Assembly: GCA_963995525.1 (NCBI GenBank)
Contig: OZ023214.1
Span: forward strand, 57,365,823-57,429,822
From: Escarpia spicata
Taxonomy: Eukaryota > Annelida > Polychaeta > Sabellida > Siboglinidae
DNA length: 64,000 bases
Direction: 5' to 3'
Part shown: in pieces, positions 40,901 through 55,900 of the stretch
How positions within the stretch are numbered: the stretch's first letter is position 1
Layout: every line of letters begins with the position of its first letter
Made by a program: the position numbers and the translations under genes
Notes under the pieces: model-generated
The model's database searches: none
Seen by the model: only the letters and a program-made list of their open reading frames with translations
What the model was told of the DNA's origin: nothing

Positions 40901-43900
40901 CACTCAGAGACAGCCTAATAGGTGGACCAAAGCAGTCACATGGACAGTCTATACCACTCAGAGACAGCCTAATGGGTGGACCAGAGCAGTCACACGAACA
41001 GTCTATAGCACTCAGAGACAGACTAATAGGTGGACCAGAGTAGTCACATGAACAGTCTATACCACATAGAGACAGCCTAATAGGTGGACCAGAGCAGTCA
41101 CATCAACAGTCTATACCACTCAAAGACAGCCCAATGGGTGGACCAGAGTAGTCACATGGACAGTCTATACCACTCAGAGACAGCGTAATAGGTGGACCAG
41201 AGCAGTCACATGAACAGTCTATACCACTCAAAGACAGCCCAATGGGTGGACCAGAGCAGTCACACGGTCAGTCTGTAGTGCTCAGAGACAGCCTAATAGG
41301 TGGACCAGAGCAGTCACGTGGACAGTCTATAGCACTCGGAGACAGCCTAATGGGTGGACCAGAGCAGTCACATGGACAGTCTATAGCACTCAGAGACAGC
41401 CTAATAGGTGGACCAGAGCAGTCACATGAACAGTCTATAGCACTCAGAGACAGCCTAATAGGTGGACCAGAGCAGTCACACGGACAGTCTATGGCACTCA
41501 GAGACAGACTAATAGGTGGACCAGAGCAGTCACATGGACAGTCTATAGCACTCAGAGACAGACTAATAGGTGGACCAGAGTAGTCACATGAACAGTCTAT
41601 ACCACTCAGAGACAGACTAATAGGTGGACCAGAGTAGTCACATGAACAGTCTATAGCACTCAGAGACAGCCTAATAGGTGGACCAAAGCAGTCACACGAA
41701 CAGTCTATTGCACTCAGAGACAGACTAATAGGTGGACCAGAGTAGTCACATGAACAGTCTATACCACTCAGAGACAGCCTAATAGGTGGACCAGAGCAGT
41801 CACATGAAGAGTCTATAGCACTCAGAGACAGACTAATAGGTGGACCAGAGTAGTCACATGAACAGTCTATACCACTTAGAGACAGCCTAATAGGTGGACC
41901 AGAGCAGTCACATGACCAGTCTATACCACTCAAAGACAGCCCAATGGGTGGACCAGAGTAGTCACATGGACAGTCTATACCACTCGGAGACAGCTTAATA
42001 GGTGGACCAGAGCAGTCACATGGGCAGTCTATAGCACTCAGAGACAGCCTTATGGGTGGACCAGAGCAGTCACATGGAGAGTCTATAGCACTCAGAGACA
42101 GCCTAATGGGTGGACCAGAGCAGTCACACGGACAGTCTATAGCACTCAGAGACAGCGTAATGGGTGGACCAGAGTAGTCACATGGGCAGTCTATAGCACT
42201 CAGAGACAGACAGCCTAATGGGTGGACCAGAGCAGTCACACGCACTGTCTATAGCACTCAGAGACAGCATAATGGGTGGACCTGAGTAGTCACATGGGCA
42301 GTCTATAGCACTCAGAGACAGACAGCCTAATTGGTGGACCAGAGTAGTCACATGGACAGTCTATAGCACTCAGAGACAGACTAATAGGTGGACCAGAGTA
42401 GTCATGTGGACAGCCTAATAGGTGGACCAGAGCAGTCACGTGGACAGTCTATAGCACTCAGAGACAGCCTAATGGGTGGACCAGAGACAGCCTAATGGGT
42501 GGACCAGAGCAGTCACATGGACAGTCTATAGCACTCAGAGACAGCCTAATAGGTGGACCAGAGCAGTCACACGGACAGTCTGTAGTACTCAGAGACAGCA
42601 TAATAGGTGGACCAGAGCAGTCACACGAACAGTCTATAGCACTCAGAGACAGACTAATAGGTGGACCAGAGCAGTCACATGGACAGTCTATAGCACTCAG
42701 AGACAGACTAATAGGTGGACCAGAGTAGTCAAATGAACAGTCTATACCACTCAGAGACTGCCTAATAGGTGGACCAGAGCAGTCACATGAACAGTCTATA
42801 GCACTCGGAGACAGACTAATAGGTGGACCAGAGTAGTCGCATGAACAGTCTATACCACTCAGAGACAGCCTAATATGTGGACCAGAGCAGTCACATGAAC
42901 AGTCTATAGCACTCAGAGACAGACTAATAGGTGGACCAGAGCAGTCACATGGACAGTCTATAGCACTCAGAGACAGACTAATAGGTGGACCAGAGTAGTC
43001 ACATGAACAGTCTATACCACTCAGAGACAGACTAATAGGTGGACCAGAGTAGTCACATGAACAGTCTATAGCACTCAGAGACAGCCTAATAGGTGGACCA
43101 GAGCAGTCACACGAACAGTCTATTGCACTCAGAGACAGACTAATAGGTGGACCAGAGTAGTCACATGAACAGTCTATACCACTCAGAGACACCCTAATAG
43201 GTGGACCAGAGCAGTCACACGAACCGTCTATTGCACTCAGAGACAGACTAATAGGTGGACCAGAGTAGTCACATGAACAGTCTATACCACTCAGAGATAG
43301 CCTAATAGGTGGACCAGAGCAGTCACATGAACAGTCTATAGCACTCAGAGACAGACTAATAGGTGGACCAGAGTAGTCACATGAACAGTCTATACCACTT
43401 AGAGACAGCCTAATAGGTGGACCAGAGCAGTCACGTGGACAGTCTATAGCACTCGGAGACAGCCTAATGGGTGGACCAGAGCAGTCACATGGACAGTCTA
43501 TAGCACTCAGAGACAGCCTAATAGGTGGACCAGAGCAGTCACATGAACAGTCTATAGCACTCAGAGACAGCCTAATAGGTGGACTAGAGCAGTCACACGG
43601 ACAGTCTATGGCACTCAGAGACAGACTAATAGGTGGACCAGAGCAGTCACATGGACAGTCTATAGCACTCAGAGACAGACTAATTGGTGGACCAGAGTAG
43701 TCACATGAACAGTCTATACCACTCAGAGACAGACTAATAGGTGGACCAGAGTAGTCACATGAACAGTCTATAGCACTCAGAGACAGCCTAATAGGTGGAC
43801 CAAAGCAGTCACACGAACAGTCTATTGCACTCAGAGACAGACTAATAGGTGGACCAGAGTAGTCACATGAACAGTCTATACCACTCAGAGACAGCCTAAT

Positions 43901-46900
43901 AGGTAGACCAGAGCAGTCACATGAAGAGTCTATAGCACTCAGAGACAGACTAATAGGTGGACCAGAGTAGTCACATGAACAGTCTATACCACTTAGAGAC
44001 AGCCTAATAGGTGGACCAGAGCAGTCACATGACCAGTCTATACCACTCAAAGACAGCCCAATGGGTGGACCAGAGTAGTCACATGGACAGTCTATACCAC
44101 TCGGAGACAGCTTAATAGGTGGACCAGAGCAGTCACATGAACAGTCTATACCACTCGGAGACAAACAGCCTAATGGGTGGACCAGAGCAGTCACATGGAC
44201 AGTCTATAGCACTCAGAGACAGCCTAATAGGTGGACCAGAGCAGTCACACGGACAATCTGTAGTACTCAGAGACAGCATAATAGGTGGACCAGAGCAGTC
44301 ACACGAACAGTCTATAGCACTCAGAGACAGACTAATAGGTGGACCAGAGCAGTCACATGGACAGTCTATAGCACTCAGAGACAGACTAATAGGTGGACCA
44401 GAGTAGTCAAATGAACAGTCTATACCACTCAGAGACTGCCTAATATGTGGACCAGAGCAGTCACATGAACAGTCTATAGCACTCAGAGACAGACTAATAG
44501 GTGGACCAGAGCAGTCACATGGACAGTCTATAGCACTCAGAGACAGACTAATAGGTGGACCAGAGTAGTCACATGAACAGTCTATACCACTCAGAGACAG
44601 ACTAATAGGTGGACCAGAGTAGTCACACGAACAGTCTATACCACTCAGAGACAGCCTAATATGTGGACCAGAGCAGTCACATGAACAGTCTATAGCACTC
44701 AGAGACAGACTAATAGGTGGACCAGAGCAGTCACACGGACAGTCTATAGCACTCAGAGACAGACTAATAGGTGGACCAGAGTAGTCACATGAACAGTCTA
44801 TAGCACTCAGAGACAGCCTAATAGGTGGACCAGAGCAGTCACACGAACAGTCTATTGCACTCAGAGACAGACTAATAGGTGGACCAGAGCAGTCACGTGG
44901 ACAGTCTATAGCATTCAGAGACAGACTAATAGGTGGACCAGAGTAGTCACATGAACAGTCTATACCACTCAGAGACAGCCTAATAGGTGGACCAGAGCAG
45001 TCACATGAAAAGTCTATAGCACTCAGAGACAGACTAATAGGTGGACCAGAGTAGTCACATGAACAGTTTATACCACTTAGAGACAGCCTAATAGGTGGAC
45101 CAGAGCAGTCACATGAACAGTCTATACCACTCAAAGACAGCCCAATGGGTGGACCAGAGTAGTCACATGGACAGTCTATACCACTCAGAGACAGCCTAAT
45201 AGGTGGACCTGAGCAGTCACGTGGACAGTCTATAGCACTCGGAGACAGCCTAATGGGTGGACCTGAGTAGTCACGTGGACAGTCTATAGCACTCAGAGAC
45301 AGCCTAATGAGTGGACCAGAGTAGTCACATGGACAGTCTATACCAATCAGAGACAGCCTAATGGGTGGACCAGAGTAGTCACATGGACAGTCTATGGCAC
45401 GCTGAGACAGCCCAGTGGGTGGACCAGAGTAGTCACACGGACAGTCTATAGCACTCGGAGGCAGACAGCCTAATGGGTGGACCAGAGTAGTCACATGGAC
45501 AGTCTATACCAATCAGAGACAGCCTAATGGGTGGACCAGAGTAGTCACATGGACAGTCTATGGCACGCTGAGACAGCCCAGTGGATGGACCAGAGTAGTC
45601 ACACGGACAGTCTATAGCACTCGGAGGCAGACAGCCTAATGGGTGGACCAGAGTAGTCACATGGACAGTCTATAGCACTCAGAGACAGCCTAATGGGTGG
45701 ATCAGAGCAGTCACATGAACAGTCTATAGCACTCAGAGACAGCCTAATGGCTAGACCAGAGTCAGCCTAATGGGTGGACCTGAGTAGTCACATGGACAGT
45801 CTATAGCACTCAGAGACAGACAACCTAATGGGTGGACCAGAGCAGTCACATGAACAGTCTATAGCACTCAGAGACAGACAGCCTAATGGGTGGACCAGAG
45901 CAGTCACATGAACAGTCTATAGCACTCAGAGACAGACAGCCTAATGGGTGGACCAGAGCAGTCACATGAACAGTCTATAGCACTCAGAGACAGACAGCCT
46001 AATGGGTTGACCAGAGCAGTCACATGAACAGTCTATAGCACTCAGAGGCAGCCTAATGGGTGGACCAGAGCAGTCACATGGACAGTCTATAGCACTTAGA
46101 GACAGCCTAATAGGTTGACCCGAGCAGCCACATGGACAGTCTATAGCACTCAGAGACAGCCTAATAGGTTGACCTGAGTAGTCACATGGACAGTCTATAG
46201 CACTCAGAGACAGCCTAATGGGTGGGCCAGAGCAGTCACGTGGACAGTCTATAGCACTCGGAGACAGCCTAATAGGTTGACCTGAGTAGTCACATGGACA
46301 GTCTATAGCACTCAGAGACAGCCTAATGGGTGGGCCAGAGCAGTCTCGTGGACAGTCTATAGCACTCAGAGACAGCCTAATAGGTTGACCTGAGTAGTCA
46401 CATGGACAGTCTATAGCACTCAGAGACAGCCTAATGGGTGGGCCAGAGCAGTCACGTGGACAGTCTATAGCACTCAGAGACAGCCTAATAGGTTGACCTG
46501 AGTAGTCACATGGACAGTCTATAGCACTCAGAGACAGCCTAATGGGTGGGCCAGAGCAGTCACGTGGACAGTCTATAGCACTCAGAGACAGGCTAATGGG
46601 TGGACCAGAGCAGTCACGTGGACAGTCTATAGCACTCAGAGACAGGCTAATGGGTGGACCAGAGCAGTCACGTGGACAGTCTATAGCACTCAGAGACAGG
46701 CTAATGGGTGGACCAGAGCAGTCACGTGGACAGTCTATAGCACTCAGAGACAGCCTAATGGGTGGGCCAGAGCAGTCTCGTGGACAGTCTATAGCACTCA
46801 GAGACAGGCTAATGGGTGGACCAGAGCAGTCTCGTGGACAGTCTATAGCACTCAGAGACAGGCTAATGGGTGGACCAGAGCAGTCACGTGGATAGTCTAT

Positions 46901-49900
46901 AGCACTCAGAGACAGGCTAATGGGTGGACCAGAGCAGTCTCGTGGACAGTCTATAGCACTCAGAGACAGCCTAATGGGTGGGCCAGAGCAGTCACGTGGA
47001 CAGTCTATAGCACTCAGAGACAGGCTAATGGGTGGACCAGAGCAGTCACGTGGACAGTCTATAGCACTCAGAGACAGGCTAATGGGTGGACCAGAGCAGT
47101 CACGTGGACAGTCTATAGCACTCAGAGACAGACGAATAGGTTGACCAGAGCAGTCACATGGACAGTCTATAGCACAACCAGTACAAAAAACAGTTTACCA
47201 AACAAGAAAACAAGTATAGTTCTACCATATGCATAATTAAAATAAATAAAGTATATATAAGTGAAGTAAGTTCAACATGACTAATTTGGTCTGTCCTTTT
47301 TAAACACAATTGTGGTTCATTGGAACTCATTGCAGCTTTCAAGACTCGTAGAAGAGGTGTATATATATATATATACATATATTTATATATACATGTATAT
47401 ATATACATACATACATATATATATATACTACATAAAAAAAATTTGCATTTCATAATCCTGCATTTGCATACATAATGGTGAAGAAGCAATGATTTTGTAA
47501 TAACTAACAGTGTGAATGAATGATATCACAGAGAGCCGAAGAAGGTGCCGCCAGTGACACACGTGGAGAACCGCAATCTGCTATGTCAACATGACGGCTT
47601 CCTGTACCGGCCAGAGCTGATAGGAGCAGATGAGATGGACGACAGGTCTGGACTAGTCTCACGCCCTCTACACTCTATTCACATTGCCAGTAATGAAACA
47701 GTCGTCACATGTCAGTCAGTGGGGACACCTTGCAAACTGGGTCACTTGTAATAATTGTTCATGTCATTGTGTGCACATTAGTGCGTGCATGGTGGGTGGG
47801 TGGGTATGTATGTACACTTGATATAAATGTACTAAATACAATTACTGTATCATTTGTTATGCCTGATGTGTAGATCATTGTCTGATAGACCTATCGCAAT
47901 GACACGTGTAGAACATGTATTGACCCCCTGTCTCCCACCTACAGGGCTGTGTATACATTGACCCCCTACCCCCCCTACAGGGCTGTGTATACATTAATCT
48001 CCTACTTTCCCCTACAGGGCTGTGTATACATTGACCCCGTGTCTCCCCCCTACAGAGCTGTGTATGCATTGACCCACTACCTCCCCCCCTACAGGGCTGT
48101 GTGTATATTGACCCCCTGTCTCCCGCCTACAGGGCTGTGTATTCATTTACCCCTACCTCCCCCTAGAGGGCTGTGTATACATTGACCCCCTGTCTCCCCC
48201 CTACAGGGCTGTGTATACATTGACCCCTACCTCCCCCAAAAGGGCTGTGTATGCATTGACCCCCTGTCTCCCCCCCACAAGACTGTATGCATTGACCCAC
48301 TACCTCCCCCCTACAGGGCTGTGTATATATTTACTCTCTGTCTCCCCCCTACAGGGCTGTGTATACATTGACCCCTGTCTCCCCGCTGCAGGGCTGTGTA
48401 TGCATTGATCCCCTGTCTCCCCCCTACAGGGCTGTGTATACATTGACACCTGTCTCCCCCCTACAGGGCTGTGTATACATTAATCTCCTACCTCCCCCTA
48501 CAGGACTGTATACACATTGACCTCCTGTCTCACCCTACAGGGCTGTGTATACATTGACCCTCTGTCTCCCCCTTCAGGGCTGTGTATGCATTGACCGTGT
48601 ACCTCCCCCAACAGGGCTGTATATACATTGACCCTCTACCCCCCCCCCCCCTACAGGGCTGTGTACACATTGACCCCCTGTCTCCCGCCTACAGGGCTGT
48701 GTATATATTGACCCCCTGTCTCCCCCCTACAGGGCTGTGTATACATTGACCCCCTGTCTCCTCCTGCAGGGCTGTGTATACATTGACATCCTGTTTCACA
48801 CTACAGGGCTGTTTATACATTGACCCTCTGTCCCCCCCCCCTACAGGGCTGTGTACACATTGACCCTTTGTCGCCCCCCTACAGGGCTGTGTATACATTG
48901 ACCACCTATCTCCCCCCCTACAGGGCTGTGTATACATTGACCCCCTGTCTCCCCCCTACAGGGTTGTGTATACATTGACCCCCTGTCTCCCCCTACAGGG
49001 CTGTGTATACATTGACCCCCTGTCTCCCCCTACAGGGTTGTATATACATTGACCCCCTGTCTCCCCCTACAGGGTTGTATATACATTGACCCCCTGTCTC
49101 CCCCTACAGGGCTGTGTACATCTGGCCTGGGGAATGGAAGATCCTGCGCAAGTATGTGACGGTGGACAAGGAGTTGCTTGTGCAATGTGTCAAGGCGTGT
49201 GATGGCCATGTCACCTTCATTGCCACACCAGGTGAGGTGCTGTCGGTTGACACAACCAAATCGTGTCATACAGACAGCGAAGACATTTTTTAGTGACTAC
49301 ATTCTACGAACCACTGTAAACACAAATCACAGAAACTATATCACTTTATTAATGAACCGGAAAACAAGAGGACTTTACATTGATTTTAAATAAATATAAA
49401 ACCAACTTTGTATGTCATCCCAGGACTTGTGGTTTGATTAGTTGCTAGAATCATGATGTGTCCTGTTGGTAGACCTGGACATACAGTCATTTAAACGGGA
49501 TCAGTGCATCATGTGTTGTTGTAGACTTGACACATGTATTAAATAAAATAAAATTTATTGAACTCACTACAGTACATAAAGATACAAATGAAATTAAGAC
49601 AAATCCTATATAATAGCAGAATGAGAAGAACAAGGGAAGGACATTGTATAATGTTACACTCCCTGTTTACCTGATGCCCTGTCATAATGATGTCACTGGG
49701 AGATATTAGACATTGTATAATGTTACACTCCTTGTTTACATGATGCCCTGTCATAAAGATGTAACTGGGAGAAATTAGACATTGTATAATGTTACACTCC
49801 CTGTTTACCTGATGCCCTGTCGTAATGATGTACTGGGAGACATTAGACATTGTATAATGTTACACTCCCTGTTTACCTGATGCCCTGTTGTAATGATGTA

Positions 49901-52900
49901 CTGGGAGACATAGACATTATATAATGTTACACTCCCTGTTTACATGATGCCCTGTCGTAATGATGTACTGGGAGACATTAGACATTGTATAATGTTACAC
50001 TCCCTGTTTACCTGATGCCCTGTCGTAATGATGTACTGGGAGACATAGACATTATATAATGTTACACTCCCTGTTTACATGATGCCCTGTCGTAATGATG
50101 TACTGGGAGACATTAGACATTGTATAATGTTACACTCCCTGTTTACCTGATGCCCTGTCGTAATGATGTAATGGGAGACATTAGACATTGTATAATGTTA
50201 CACTCCCTGTTTACCTGATGCCCTGTCGTAATGATGTACTGGGAGACATTAGACATTGTATAATGTTACACTCCCTGTTTACATGATGCCCTGTCATAAT
50301 GATGTACTGGGAGACATTAGACATTGTATAATGTTACACTCCCTGTTTACCTGATGCCCTGTCGTAATGATGTACTGGGAGACATTAGACATTGTATATG
50401 TGGCCTGTGTTGTAGTATTCAGGTTATGATTTTCAACAAACCTTATTTGGCAGATGTCATGATCCTTTATTTTCAAGACATTTACAGGTGACGATAAAAT
50501 AACAGAACTTGTTTATGTGAGCTTCTATTGTTTGTAGTAATGTTATTCCTTAATAAACACAGAAATTATCTGGTTAATTACAACATCACACCACAAAATT
50601 GTGTATTTGCAGTCGAGATGGTGAAGAGAATCTAGAGTTACTATGTATGTTACTAGAATGGGAAGGTGTAATGTTGCCACTGTTCCCCAGAGGTGTGTGA
50701 GCAATGCTGTCAGGCCCGAGTCACCGAGGAGTTTGAGTTGCGGCTCACGTACAGTGCTGCCACCATCTACGTGCGCAAAGTGACCAATAACTTGCTGAAG
50801 TTGGACGATCAGACAACGTCAAGTAGTCCCATTGAGCTGCTGGAGAGCGAGGACGACTGTTTCATCGTGAAGCCAGACTGTGGCGCTCTCACACAGGTAC
50901 ATCGATGCCTCATGTACCTTTCATACAATTTGAAAGGTGCTACATTCACCAGTGCAGATGACGGTCTTCCCAAGTATTTCTAAATTACATTTTTATTAAT
51001 GTAAATCATGTAAAAAGTGTTTTGCTTCAACACAAGTTAGGTAAAACATCCCCAAGTTATTGGTTGGCAGTCCTTGCAACCTTGAATTAGTCATAGAATA
51101 TGCATAACTTTATGAACAATTAATTTACGTCCAACTAACAGGTGGTATGAACCATAAAAATGGTAATTAACAACCTTTATTATTTTATTTACCTTTTTCA
51201 GAAAATTGAAGGGGTTACTTTTTCTGAAGGATTATAAAAAAAACTTGGATACATAAGCTAGCTTGATTTTAATTAGATGGTATGGAAAGCCAAAATTATT
51301 TAATTTTCAGGTTGATAGTAGAAACAAATAGCTTCTACTATCAACCTAGAAAATATAGGCAGACAAACTCTTTGCACGCTTGCTAATTAAACTGTGTAGA
51401 AATAACCGGCAGATATTTAGGGGCATCATAGGAGCTGCATAAAAACATTGTTTCAAAACACCTATTATCGGGACATCAAGATAAACAATTATTAACTAAC
51501 AAGCAATTTACACTCGGTCTATATCTTGTTTTTCTGTACAATGATAGCACTTCTTGAAATGGTTATTGAACATAAACTGCATGTGTGTTTCTAAAGCAAC
51601 TTATATATATTGCCCCTTCCTGTTGCAGTGTATTTGGCTGTATTTTTTTTCATGTTGGTGTTGTTGACCCCTATTGATGTTGTTGACCCCCTGTTGGTGT
51701 TGTTGACCCCCTGTTGGTGTTGTTGACCCCCTGTTGGTGTTGTTGACTCCCTGTTGGTGTTGTTGACCCCCTGTTGGTGTTGTTGACCTCCTGTTTATGT
51801 TGTTGATCCCCTGTTCATGTTGTTGACCCCCTCTTGGTGTTGTTTACCCCCTCTTAGTGTTATTGACCCCCTCTTGATGTTGCTAGAATGGCAAGCGGAA
51901 GAAAGAGGCCAACAGCCTGGTGGTGCCAGACAAGGTATCGCGTTTGGAGCCGGCCGGCTCTGGCACTGGGCAGGTGCCACGCCGGAGCACACGACACCAC
52001 CGCATACGGGGGGAGAAGGAGGTGACTGTCAGCTCCACACAGACACTACGCACCCTCAAGCTGGAGGTGAGGGGTGAACACATGCACTAGGTGGAGTCGG
52101 TTGAACACACTCACTAGATGGCCTCAGGTGAACACACATACTAGATGGCCTCGGGTGAACACACACACTAGATGGCCTCAGGTGAACACACATACTAGAT
52201 GGCCTCGGGTGAACGCACACACTAAGTGGCCTCGGGTGGACACATGTACTAGATGGCCTCGGGTGAACACACATACTAAATGGCCTCGGGTGAACACACG
52301 CACTAGATGTCCTCAGGTGAACACACACCAGGTGGCCTTGGGTGAACACATGCACTAGATGGTCTCGGGTGAACACACACACACACATTAGGTGGCCTCG
52401 GGTGAACACACACGCTAGGTGGCCTCGGGTGAACACACGCACTAGATTGCCTCGGGTGAACACACACACTAGTTGGACTCTAGTGAACACACGCACTAGA
52501 TGGCCTCGGGTGGAATACATGCACTAAATGGTCTCGGGTGAACACACGCACTAGATTGCCTCGGTGAACACACGCACTAGGTGGCCTCGGGTGAACACAC
52601 GCACTAGGTGGCCTCGGGTGAACACACACACTGGATGGCCTCGGGTGAACACACGCACTAGATGGCCTTGGGTCATTCTAAAGACATTATCCTGTATACT
52701 ATGTAATGTTTGCAATGGCAAATAGAAAACATGGTTTTGGCAGGCATGAGAGTTATCTGTTCTCACTGGCTGTCACAACAGCAACATACAATATTAATTT
52801 AATTAGATACGTTTAATAATATTGTAGATGACCTATACAGGCCAACAATGCCACCTATTTCGTTATTATTTATTTATTAGTATGTATTTATAATGCGCTA

Positions 52901-55900
52901 TTTATCAGGGTTAAAAACCTCAGAAATGCTAGCAAGACAAAATTAAGTGCATTTTTATACGATTAGTAAAGTTAAAAATAAAAATGTTTTTAAAAGACAA
53001 ATAAACACATCGACACTCAAGCTCCTAGCAGATTAGGAAAAGTGTGTGTTGGTCTGTTTTAGTGAATTATTGTACGGACAACTGGACAATCGGACCGCCA
53101 GACAACCCAGAATTTTGAGTCGTGAATGTATATATGTATGCACATTGTATCCAGTAGACAACACAAAGACGTCAAGATCCAGTGCAGTCTCAAACTCACC
53201 ATGTTTTGTGTCCTGCAGATAATGAGGCTATTCTCCGTCGCTCCGTTTGACCAGAACTTGACCCTAGAGACTGGACAGTGTCTCCATGATGACAAGGCCA
53301 CACTGGCCGATCTGCGCATCCTGCCTGGGAGTCTCATCTACCTCAAGGTCAGTAGGTCATCAGGTCAGTTCAATTCCAACTTAACAATCATAAGGAAAAA
53401 TTCAATTCCCGCTTGTTTTAACACAATTTTATTTGTACTTGAAGATATGTATGCATAATCATATTTAATCAGATGACTAAAAATCAATATTGTTCATCCA
53501 GCCTTACTCAAACAAGTCCAGTTCATTAGCTCTTGTCTGCTACGGTAACAACAAATCAAATTGAACTCGAAAAATTCAATTCCAACTAACTTTCAAAAAT
53601 CTATTTCAAATGTCGTTAAATAGAACCGATGTTTAGATGATTATTGACACCAAGGGTTTCCCTATCACAACACTGTCACATTCAGGTGGTTATTTACCCA
53701 ACCTACCCTATCACCAATTTGTCTAATTCAGGTGGTTAATTACCCCACCTACCCTATCACCACTTTGTCCCATCAGGTGATTATTTACACAACCTACCCT
53801 ATCACCACTTTGTCACATTCAGGTGGTTAATTACCCCACCTACTCTATCACCACTTTGTCACATTCAGGTGGTTAATTACCCCACCTACCCTATCACCAC
53901 TTTGTCCCATCAGGTGATTATTTACACAACCTACCCTATCATCACTTTGTCACATTCAGGTGGTTATTTACCCCACCTACCCTATCACCACTTTGTCACA
54001 TTCAGGTGGTTAATTACCCCACCTACCCTATCATCACTTTGTCACATTCAGGTGGTTATTTACCCAATCTACCCTATCACCACTTTGTCACATTCAGGTG
54101 GTTATTTACCCAACCTACCCTATCATCACTTTGTCACATTCAGGTGGTTATTTACACAACCTACCCTATCAACACTTTGTCACATTCAGGTGGTTAATTA
54201 CCCCACCTCTCCTATCACCACTTTGTCACATTCAGGTGGTTAATTACCCAACCTACCCTATCATCACTTTGTCACATTCAGGTGGTTATTTACCCAATCT
54301 ACCCTATCACCACTTTGTCACATTCAGGTGGTTATTTACCCAACCTACCCTATCATCACTTTGTCACATTCAGGTGGTTATTTACCCAACCTACCCTATT
54401 ACCACTTTGTCACATTCAGGTGGTTAATTACCCCACCTCTCCTATCACCACTTTGTCACATTCAGGTGGTTAATTACCCAACCTACCCTATCATCACTTT
54501 GTCACATTCAGGTGGTTATTTACCCAATCTACCCTATCACCACTTTGTCACATTCAGGTGGTTATTTACCCAACCTACCCTATCACCACTTTGTCACATT
54601 CAGGTGGTTAATTACCCAACCTACCCTATCATCACTTTGTCACATTCAGGTGGTTAATTACCCAACCTACCCTATCACCACTTTGTCACATTCAGGTGGT
54701 TATTTACCCAATCTACCCTATCACCACTTTGTCACATTCAGGTGGTTATTTATCCAACCTACCCTATCATCACTTTGTCACATTCAGGTGGTTATTTACC
54801 CAACCTACCCTATTACCACTTTGTCACATTCAGGTGGTTAATTACCCCACCTCTCCTATCACCACTTTGTCACATTCAGATGGTTATTTACACAACCTAC
54901 CCTATCATCACTTTGTCACATTCAGGTGATTATTTACACAACCTACCCTATCACCAATTTGTCTAATTCAGGTGGTTATTTACACAACCTACCCTATCAT
55001 CACTTTGTCACATTCAGGTGGTTATTTACACAACCTACCCTATCACCAATTTGTCTAATTCAGGTGGTTAATTACCCCACCTACCCTATCATCACTTTGT
55101 CACATTCAGATGGTTATTTACACAACCTACCCTATCACCACTTTGTCACATTCAGGTGGTTAATTACCCCACCTACCCTATCACCACTTTGTCACATTCG
55201 GGTGGTTAATTACCCCACCTCTCCTATCATCACTTTGTCACATTCAGGTGGTTATTTACCCAATCTACCCTATCACCACTTTGTCACATTCAGATGGTTA
55301 TTTACACAACCTACCCTATCATCACTTTGTCACATTCAGGTGGTTATTTACACAACCTACCCTATCACCAATTTGTCTAATTCAGGTGGTTAATTACCCC
55401 ACGTACCCTATCATCACTTTGTCACATTCAGGTGGTTATTTACAAAACCTACCCTATCACCACTTTGTCACATTCAGGTGGTTAATTACCCCACCTACCC
55501 TATCACCACTTTGTCACATTCGGGTGGTTATTTACCCCATCTACCCTATCATCAATTTTTCACATTCAGGAGGTTATTTACCCAAACTACCCTATTACCA
55601 CTTTGTCACATTCAGGTGGTTATTTACCCTACCCACCCCATCAGGTAATTTACCCCATCCCACCTACCCCATCATCACTTTGTCATTTTCAAGGGGTAAT
55701 TTACTCCACCTCCATGGTGTCAGAAGAAAGTTGTTAACGATAGAAGTTACATCTTTCATGGGAAGCCTTACACCCATATTAGGGTTATATAGTTTTATTC
55801 TTGTGAAGCTACTTTAGAAACTATTCACTGGCAGTACATGTGTAACATCAATCCACATGGTTCTTGTATGTCAGTGTGATACTATCATGTTTCAATCATT

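Noticed and set aside
32085..47144. Many long open frames (up to 578 codons) on both strands
   Set aside because: They come from a 54-bp period divisible by three; the same peptide repeats, both strands are open, and the units are intronic satellite. No start context or splice logic.
47930..49109. CRISPR-like array with regular 37-bp spacing
   Set aside because: The genome is eukaryotic, units are contiguous with no unique spacers, and the unit copies the neighbouring exon acceptor.
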